The translations under genes and the position numbers were made by a program. The notes beneath the pieces are model-generated. The model ran no database searches, was not told the DNA's origin, and worked only from the letters and a program-made list of their open reading frames with translations. DNA of 64,000 nt from Catellatospora bangladeshensis (GTDB taxonomy: Bacteria; Actinomycetota; Actinomycetes; Mycobacteriales; Micromonosporaceae). Below, one piece after another: positions 58,375-64,000 of the stretch (positions are counted from its first letter, which is position 1; every line of letters begins with the position of its first letter). The DNA is taken from assembly GCF_016862575.1 (NCBI RefSeq), contig NZ_BONF01000010.1, positions 310,001-374,000 on the forward strand. Reading direction: 5' to 3'.

Positions 58375-58446
58375 GGCGACACCATACGTGAGTACCCCAA
58401 ACGTGCCGCCCACGACGAGGTGGCGGCCTGTCCGGCACCACGCCGC

Positions 58447-59418
58447 TCAGGACACCAGGACCTCCACCGAGCGCAGGTCGCGATTCGCGTAGTGCACGGC
58501 GGCGATCTCGGCGAGCGCGTCCCGGCCCAGTGCCCGGTATGCGCCGGTAAGCAGCCGCAGCGCGTCCTCGCGGTGGTCCGCGGCGTCGAGCCAGTGCAGT
58601 TCCCTGCCGAGGACCAGGGCGTACGCGGGCAGCCCGGCCGCCAGCTCGCGTTCGGCGTCCGCGATCCACTCCCGCACGAGCGGCGAGCGCGCCCGGTACG
58701 CCTGATACCGCTCGTCGTAGCGCTCGTAGCCGCCGCGCGGATCGCCGGAGCCCTCCGGCAGCGCGGGCCCGAACCCGCCGAGGATCGCCGGGCGTGGCGT
58801 GCCCCGCCAGCGCACCGGCCCGTCCTGCGTACAGGCCCGCTCGTCGGCCTCGGCGAACGCCTCGATCGCGCGGAGCAGTTCGGCGCGCTGCCGGGCGCCG
58901 TCCGGGGCGTCGTAGTCGGGGTCGTCGGCGGCGTCCCGCTCGGCGTCGTCGAGGCGCCTGCGCACCTGGGCGAGCACCGTGGGCAGGGCTTCGCTCCAGG
59001 TCTCGGCGGAGTCGCGCGCGTAATTGTGCACCACCTGGGTGGGCAGCTCGGCCGGGTCGTCGTACCACAGCCCGAAGTGGAGCCCGTCGGTGTCGCCCCA
59101 CAGGACGGTGACGAACTCGGGCGCGTCGCAGCGGAAGCGGCAGTCCAGCCGCTCGTCGAGGCCGTCGCGCCCGGTCAGCGCGAGGCCGCCGTCCTCGAAG
59201 TAGCGCACGATGCCGCCGGAGCTGACGCCCACGCCGTCGGCCAGAGCGCGCCTGCCCGAGGCGCCGATCGCGTCGAGGTACGCGGCGAAGACGGCCAGGT
59301 GGCGGGGCAGGCGCAGGCCGTACACGGTGCGCAGCCGCGCGGCGACGTCATCGAAGCGGGCCTCCATCGCGGCCAGGGAAGGCTCGACCCGGTCGTGGTC
59401 GAACACGAAGTCACCCAT
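58447..59418 (-). CDS. DUF2228 / HPF1-like (ADP-ribosylation family) protein
   Basis: 323 aa, soluble. The segment 'GDTDGLHFGLWYDDPAELP' followed by 'VVHNYARDSAETW' matches the DUF2228 (PF10228) style of proteins, the family of the eukaryotic PARP1 partner HPF1, as I remember it. The N terminus 'MGDFVFDHDRVEPSLAAMEA' also fits bacterial members. Bacterial function is not known. ATG 59418 has AAGGAGCGGCTC upstream. The gene is alone on its transcript, and a family-2 repeat lies just before its promoter region. Confidence 0.65.
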   Translation of the reverse strand: MGDFVFDHDRVEPSLAAMEARFDDVAARLRTVYGLRLPRHLAVFAAYLDAIGASGRRALADGVGVSSGGIVRYFEDGGLALTGRDGLDERLDCRFRCDAPEFVTVLWGDTDGLHFGLWYDDPAELPTQVVHNYARDSAETWSEALPTVLAQVRRRLDDAERDAADDPDYDAPDGARQRAELLRAIEAFAEADERACTQDGPVRWRGTPRPAILGGFGPALPEGSGDPRGGYERYDERYQAYRARSPLVREWIADAERELAAGLPAYALVLGRELHWLDAADHREDALRLLTGAYRALGRDALAEIAAVHYANRDLRSVEVLVS

Positions 59419-59485
59419 GAGCCGCTCCTTCACCGCTGTCCGCCCGCGCGGGCCGAACCGCCACCATGCCACAGCGCGGTGACAG

Positions 59486-59537
59486 GTTAAGAAGGGCACC
59501 TTCCTCTACGCATAGCGTTAAGAAGGTGCCCTTCCTT
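59486..59537. repeat. Family-2 repeat, copy d
   Basis: GTTAAGAAGGGCACCTTCC and GTTAAGAAGGTGCCCTTCC are spaced by TCTACGCATAGC, one or two bases different from copy b at 40488. It ends 2 nt before the stop (TAG) of the long secreted hydrolase gene and lies upstream of the DUF2228 gene, in a same-direction gap. Confidence 0.88.
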
Positions 59538-59538
59538 T

Positions 59539-62500
59539 CTAGAGGGTGATCAAGGGGAAGGTGCCGGAGGGGGTGGGGAGGCGGTCGGTGGTGTTGTTCT
59601 TGATGTAGCCGAGGCGGAGCTGGGCGCCGGGGGTTAGGGCGAGGCTGGAGAGGGGGATGGCGGCTTCGATGACCGTGTCGTTGCGGACGAAGGTCATGGC
59701 GCCGAGCGGGGTCCAGGACCAGCCGCTGCCGCCGTGGTCGTACAGGTTGGCGTTCTCCAGCATGTAGTCGGCGCCGGAGGGGTTGGTCCAGCCGGCCGCG
59801 TTGTAGCCGGTGGCGGTGTTGTTGTCGGTGTTTAGGAAGAACTGGCCGAGCACGTTCAGGCCGGTGCCCTTGACGCACAGGTAGAGCGTGGTGCCGTTGC
59901 TGGTGACCGACACCGACTGCACGCCGGTGCCGCCGGACAGCACGGGCGTGACGGCCGCCCAGTCGGCCGCGTTGCCGTCGACCGTGATCGCCGGAGTGCC
60001 GCCGCCGCTCGTGGCCGTGGTGAAGGTGCCGTTGGGGCTGTTGGTGGTGCCGCCGGCGGAGACCGAGCGGACCCGGAACTGGTACGCCGTGCCCGGAGAC
60101 AGCCCCGAGAGCGTGACCGAGTGGCTGGTCACGTTGCTCGCGCCGGTCGCGGTCGAGCCGTAGGCGGTGCTGGTGCCGTACTCGACCACCGACGACGAGG
60201 CCACGTCGGTCGTCCAGGTGACCGTCGCGCCGGTGGTGGTGACGTTGGCGTACTGGACGTTGGTGATGACGGGTGCGCCGCCCCCGCCGCCGGAGCCGTT
60301 GAGCAGGGTGACCACCGGGAACGTGCCGCTCGCGGCCGGAAGCCGGTCGGTGGCGGAGTTGTTCTTCAGGTAGCCGGCGCGCAGCTGCGATCCCGGCGAC
60401 AGGCCCAGCGTGGACAGCGGGATCGCCGCCTCGGCGACGGTGTCGTTGCGGCTGAAGGTGACCGCGCCCAGGGACGTCCACGCCCAGCCGCCACCGGCGT
60501 GCCGGTAGAGGTTGCCGTTCTCCAGCATGTAGTCGGCGCCGGACGGGTTCGTCCAGCCGGTGGCGTTGTAGCCGGTCACCGTGTTGTTGTCGGTGTTCAG
60601 GTAGAACTGGCCGAGCACGTTCAGCCCCGTGCCCCGCGCGAGCAGGTACAGGTTCGTGGCGTTGTTGGTCACCGACAGGGACTGCACGGTGGTGTTGCCG
60701 GTCAGCACCGGGGAGACGCTCCCCCAGTCACCGGCCGATCCGTCGACAGTGATCGCCGGGTAGCTCCCGCCGCTCGTCGCGGTGGTGAACGTGCCGTTGG
60801 GGCTGTTCGTGGTGCCACCGGTGGACACCGAGCGGACCCGGAACTGGTACGCCGTGCCCGGAGACAGCCCCGAGAGCGTGACCGAGTGGCTGGTCACGTT
60901 GCTCGCGCCGGTCGCGGTCGAGCCGTAGGCGGTGCTGGTGCCGTACTCGACCACCGACGTCGAGGCCACGTCCGTGGTCCAGGTGACGGTCGCGCCGGTC
61001 GTGGTGACGTTCGTGTACTGCACGTTCGAGATCACCGGCGGCTGCGCCGGGAGCGGCGAGCTGGACGGCGTCGGCGACGGCGTCGGCGGGGTGCCGCCGC
61101 CGGGCACGGTGAACTTCACCGAGGAACCGCCGAAGTTGGCCACCCGCAGCCACGTCCACACCTCCGTGCCCGCCATCGCGGCCGGGAACACGTAGTTGCG
61201 GTCGAACTCGAACTCGGCGCGGGTGCCCGACTGCACCACCCGCACCGGCCAGCCCCGGTTCGTCGGCGCGCTCGGGCTGCTGAACTTGAACACGTCGCCC
61301 TGCCCGGCCCCGGCGTGCGGCAGCAGGTACGCCTGGTTCAGGTTCTCCAGGTAGATCCGCGAGTCCGGCGAGGTGGGCCAGGACGGCTGCCAGCCGGTCG
61401 GCCCGTCCTTGTCGTAGTCGAAGTAGATCATCTCCTGGGCCAGGCTGATGGTCTGCTTCGCCTCGACCATCATGAAGAACCGGTCCCCGACGAACTTCAC
61501 GTAGATCTTCGTGATGCCCTTGCCGTTGTTCCCTGCCGCGTCGTTGAAGATCGGCGTCTCGGCGCCCCACTCCCCCGTGCTGCCGTCCGCGACGAACCCG
61601 CCGTAGAGGTCGGCCGGGTGCGCCCCCGTCTGCGCCGGCGCGGCCAGGCCCTGCGCGTCGAGCCAGTTCTTGGCGTCGTCGTACACGGCCGAGTTGAAGT
61701 GGTTCGCCCCCGACACGTCGTAGGCGAGGTAGTCGGAGTTGCCCACGACCTCGTTCATCCACTTCTGCGTGCCCGTGCTGGGCACCCGGAAGTCGATGAT
61801 CGCCACGTTGAACCCGTCGGCCTGGCCGGCCTGCGCGTTCACGTAGTCCTTCCAGAACCCACCGAAGTTGTCCCGGCTGCGGTAGGTCGGCGAGGACGTG
61901 TTCGTGTTCCAGTTGGCCTCGAACCCGGGGCTGGTGTCGTAGAAGCCCGGGATGTACGTGTTGTAGTACCAGGACTCGGTGACGAAGATGTTGATCGCGT
62001 GCCGGTAGCGGGCGGCGAACTGCGAGGTGCCCTCGTCGGGGTTGAAGTACCAGTAGCCCCGGTTGGAGGCGACGACCTTGCTCGGGTCCACCGCCTTGAT
62101 CTTCTCGACGAGGTCGACCATGCCGCCCGCGGTGAAGCCGAAGTTGCCGCGCGGCCCCCACGAGATGCCCGGTCCCGCGCCGCCGACCGGGTCGGGCGTG
62201 TCCACGGTGTCCAGGAAGACGCCGTCGTAGTCGCCGTCGTGCACGATCTTGTCGACCTGGTAGGTGACGAACTTCTGCCAGGCCGGGTCGCCGCCGTTGA
62301 TGTACCCGCCGCCGTAGGTCGGGTTGACGTCGACCGTCCCGTCGCCGTCCTTCCAGTAGCCGCCGTAGAGGTAGCGGCTGTCGTTGACCCAGGTGCCCTG
62401 CTGGTCGAGGTACCACGGCATGACGCCGTTGTTGCGCCAGGTCAGGCGGTTGCCCCAGGAGGAGTAGTTCGCGCCGATCGAGGTCCCGGCGTAGTTCGCG

Positions 62501-63126
62501 TACCCATCCTCGTAGGTGCCGTCGGGGGTCGCGCCGCCCTCGACGTTCAGGTAGGAGCCGGAGGCGTTGTAGTTCCACGGGTTCGGGCCGTGCAGCGGGC
62601 CGGACGGGCCGCCGTAGCCCGCGGGCAGCAGGCCCAGCTCGATGCCCTTCTGGATGGTCATGTGCCCGCTGTGGCCGGGGATGATGGTCGGCAGCATCTC
62701 GCCGACCGACAGGTAGCCGAGCACGATCACGTCGTCGGCCGTGCCCAGCGCCCCGTCCACGCCGCGCTTGATCTCCTGCACCTGCGCGGACGTGACGGAC
62801 TCGAAGTAGAAGTGGTCGGCGGTCACGTTCAGCACGCGCAGGGTCGGTTCGAGGACGACCAGGTCGTACCCCTTGAGCTGGGTGACCTTCGCCTGGTCGA
62901 CCGCGCCGTACCAGAACGCGGTGCGGCTGTGCTGGTTGAGCGTGGGGACCTTGCCGTAGAACGGGGTGCGGCCGATCTCGAAGCCGGCCGCGGCCGCCGG
63001 GGTCGCCGCGGTGGCGACGAACCCGGCGGTCAGCGCGGTGGCGGCGACCATGGCCGCGGCGAGCAGCCGGGCGATGCCCCGGCGCGCGGGTGGAGCGGTG
63101 TGGTGCGGATGAGCTTGGCGGTTCAT
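59539..63126 (-). CDS. Secreted GH114/TM1410-like glycoside hydrolase with duplicated FnIII-CBM tail
   Basis: About 1195 aa. A long signal peptide with Arg residues ('APPARRGIARLLAAAMVAAT', cleavage near AAA-GF at about 48) is followed by a TIM-barrel domain of the endo-alpha-1,4-polygalactosaminidase type ('YDLVVLEPTLRVL', 'VIVLGYLSVGEM', 'YDGVFLDTVDTPDP', 'VASNRGYWYF'). Next come a CBM-like domain, a Pro/Ser linker ('TPPTPSPTPSSSPLPAQPP') and two tandem units of FnIII plus a CBM-like domain, each 255 aa. It probably attacks galactosamine-containing polymer. ATG 63126 has GAGGTG upstream. The next gene upstream also carries FnIII and the same CBM type. Confidence 0.85.
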   Translation of the reverse strand: MNRQAHPHHTAPPARRGIARLLAAAMVAATALTAGFVATAATPAAAAGFEIGRTPFYGKVPTLNQHSRTAFWYGAVDQAKVTQLKGYDLVVLEPTLRVLNVTADHFYFESVTSAQVQEIKRGVDGALGTADDVIVLGYLSVGEMLPTIIPGHSGHMTIQKGIELGLLPAGYGGPSGPLHGPNPWNYNASGSYLNVEGGATPDGTYEDGYANYAGTSIGANYSSWGNRLTWRNNGVMPWYLDQQGTWVNDSRYLYGGYWKDGDGTVDVNPTYGGGYINGGDPAWQKFVTYQVDKIVHDGDYDGVFLDTVDTPDPVGGAGPGISWGPRGNFGFTAGGMVDLVEKIKAVDPSKVVASNRGYWYFNPDEGTSQFAARYRHAINIFVTESWYYNTYIPGFYDTSPGFEANWNTNTSSPTYRSRDNFGGFWKDYVNAQAGQADGFNVAIIDFRVPSTGTQKWMNEVVGNSDYLAYDVSGANHFNSAVYDDAKNWLDAQGLAAPAQTGAHPADLYGGFVADGSTGEWGAETPIFNDAAGNNGKGITKIYVKFVGDRFFMMVEAKQTISLAQEMIYFDYDKDGPTGWQPSWPTSPDSRIYLENLNQAYLLPHAGAGQGDVFKFSSPSAPTNRGWPVRVVQSGTRAEFEFDRNYVFPAAMAGTEVWTWLRVANFGGSSVKFTVPGGGTPPTPSPTPSSSPLPAQPPVISNVQYTNVTTTGATVTWTTDVASTSVVEYGTSTAYGSTATGASNVTSHSVTLSGLSPGTAYQFRVRSVSTGGTTNSPNGTFTTATSGGSYPAITVDGSAGDWGSVSPVLTGNTTVQSLSVTNNATNLYLLARGTGLNVLGQFYLNTDNNTVTGYNATGWTNPSGADYMLENGNLYRHAGGGWAWTSLGAVTFSRNDTVAEAAIPLSTLGLSPGSQLRAGYLKNNSATDRLPAASGTFPVVTLLNGSGGGGGAPVITNVQYANVTTTGATVTWTTDVASSSVVEYGTSTAYGSTATGASNVTSHSVTLSGLSPGTAYQFRVRSVSAGGTTNSPNGTFTTATSGGGTPAITVDGNAADWAAVTPVLSGGTGVQSVSVTSNGTTLYLCVKGTGLNVLGQFFLNTDNNTATGYNAAGWTNPSGADYMLENANLYDHGGSGWSWTPLGAMTFVRNDTVIEAAIPLSSLALTPGAQLRLGYIKNNTTDRLPTPSGTFPLITL
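59543..61045 (-). repeat. Tandem duplication (765-bp period) of FnIII-CBM units
   Basis: Two units of about 765 bp lie at the 3' end of the hydrolase gene. The FnIII parts are identical for about 130 bp (from about 60062 and from about 60827), while the flanking CBM parts have diverged to about 75-80% by eye. Local identity inside diverged units suggests recent gene conversion. Confidence 0.8.
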
Positions 63127-63152
63127 GGGCACCTCGCTTCGGTGGGAGGGGA

Positions 63153-64000
63153 TCAGCTGATGGTGATCACTGCGGTGTAGGTCTCCGGCGAGCTGCCGGA
63201 GCCGTGGAACACCGCCCGGTGCGGGCCTACCGGTGCGCCGCCGAGCACGTCGGACAGCACGGACGCGGGCACGCGCCAGACGTAGTGGTCGTCGTCGCTG
63301 GACACCAGCGGGCTCGGCCCGTCCACCGGCGCCCAGCTCCAGCCGGTGCCGGTGTGCCGGTAGAACCAGGCGTTCTCGATGAGCAGGTCCGCCCCGATGC
63401 CGGCGGTGGCGAACCCGGTCGCGGCGTCGTTGTCGACGTCGATGAACAGGTGGTGGAAGTCGAACGGCAGGTTGAACTGCGCCTGGTAGGTCACGCTGTC
63501 GGTGCCGATGACCCCGCCCGCGTCGGTGATCGGGTCGCCGGAGGGCACAGTCGTGGTGACGGTCAGCGGCCCGGCGGCGGCCGAGCGGTTGCCACTGCTG
63601 TCCCGGGTGTACGCCGTGAACGTGTACGCCGTCCCCGGCTCCAGCCCGCTGACCGGCACGCCGACCGTGTCCCCGGCCGTGACCAGCCACGACGGCAGCG
63701 ACAGCAGCGGCTGCCCGTTCACCTCGACGTCATAGCCCGCGAGGTCCGCCGCACCCGACGCGTCCCAGGCCAGCCGCACGCTGGCGACCTTGATCTCGGC
63801 AGTCCGCAGCCCGGACGGGGCAGCGGGCACCGACGCGTCGGCGGCCTTCGTGGTCACCGTCGCGGCCCGGCCGGGCGCGGAAACGTTGCCCGCCGCGTCC
63901 CGCGCGGCCACGGCCACCCGGTATGACCGCGCCGGGTCCAGCCCGTGCAGCGTGACCAGCGGCAGCGCGTTCAGCGTGCCGGTGACCCGGACCCCGTCGA
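63153..64000 (-). CDS. Secreted FnIII/CBM protein (5' end outside window)
   Basis: The frame is open to the window edge, so the gene starts beyond 64000. What remains (about 282 aa) has part of one FnIII domain ('LDPARSYRVAVAARDAAGNV'), a complete second one ('PSGLRTAEIKVASVRLAWDA' to 'AYTRDSSGNRSAAAG') and a C-terminal domain like the CBM of the neighbour ('NLPFDFHHLFIDVDNDAATG', 'ADLLIENAWFYRHTGTGWSW'). Both genes share strand and a 26-nt gap, so they are likely one operon of extracellular polysaccharide-degrading enzymes. The catalytic domain, if any, is not in view. Confidence 0.85.
   Translation of the reverse strand, partial: DGVRVTGTLNALPLVTLHGLDPARSYRVAVAARDAAGNVSAPGRAATVTTKAADASVPAAPSGLRTAEIKVASVRLAWDASGAADLAGYDVEVNGQPLLSLPSWLVTAGDTVGVPVSGLEPGTAYTFTAYTRDSSGNRSAAAGPLTVTTTVPSGDPITDAGGVIGTDSVTYQAQFNLPFDFHHLFIDVDNDAATGFATAGIGADLLIENAWFYRHTGTGWSWAPVDGPSPLVSSDDDHYVWRVPASVLSDVLGGAPVGPHRAVFHGSGSSPETYTAVITIS

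Noticed and set aside
1-64000. tRNA, rRNA, CRISPR array, integrase or transposase genes
   Set aside because: Looked for on both strands by eye; no convincing signal was found.

Overview
The window is about 70% or more GC, with gene starts, overlaps and protein families typical of a filamentous actinomycete. RbpA, a cspA-type cold-shock gene, a GPGG-motif small membrane protein, UdgX, leaderless promoters and secreted CBM/FnIII hydrolases all fit Actinobacteria. Micromonosporaceae is my best guess from overall style, but I cannot prove it here. I saw no rRNA, tRNA, CRISPR array, phage or transposase gene.

Region 1 (1-19250) is part of a hybrid NRPS-PKS biosynthetic locus. A plus-strand NRPS enters from the left and ends in a condensation domain. 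It converges on a tightly coupled minus-strand operon: panD (beta-alanine supply), a Rossmann dehydrogenase-like protein, a PLP fold-type-II-like enzyme, an A-T didomain, an AT-less ketosynthase, a stand-alone LanB-like (lantibiotic dehydratase N-domain) protein, an A-T-C-T NRPS and a KS-AT-ACP PKS. Upstream on the same strand are an acyl-CoA ligase and a cytochrome P450. Both ketosynthases have lost a different catalytic His and the only acyltransferase lacks its nucleophilic Ser. The PKS parts therefore look non-canonical, and a LanB-like enzyme sits among thiotemplate genes. No thioesterase lies in the window. This is the strongest candidate for undescribed biochemistry.

Region 2 (19519-26667) is a five-gene minus-strand operon encoding a SWIM-like Zn protein, an unrecognised protein, a VWA protein, a MoxR-type AAA+ ATPase and a DUF5682-type protein. 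It is a MoxR-VWA chaperone or conflict-type system.

Region 3 (26778-44502) is a mixed chromosomal segment: oxidoreductase, DUF2236 protein, ECF sigma with a one-TM partner, CBS protein, GPGG miniprotein, UdgX, PHP phosphoesterase, a stress/RNA block (rbpA, csp, DEAD helicase, STAS), a serine hydrolase, and an unusual pair of a MoaD/ThiS-like diglycine-ending protein followed 1 nt later by a DUF4132 protein.

Region 4 (44503-55768) holds a large LuxR-family ATPase regulator and then a galactan-utilisation regulon: secreted GH53 endo-galactanase, GH42 beta-galactosidase, a sugar ABC importer (binding protein plus two permeases) and a LacI-family repressor. Four copies of a 14-bp operator (TGTGAACGnnCACA) mark the promoters. 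One operator-promoter pair is orphaned in a convergent gap. Region 5 (55852-64000) has a second sigma/one-TM pair, two little-known proteins, a GH114-like secreted protein with a duplicated FnIII-CBM tail, and the 3' part of another FnIII secreted protein.

Several small palindromic repeat families are scattered between genes and sometimes inside them: a 75-nt element (four copies of exactly the same length), an AAGGAAGGGCACCTTCTTAAC element (four loci), a roughly 40-nt hairpin with compensatory stem changes (three copies, two inside KS genes), and a pair of related terminator-like hairpins.
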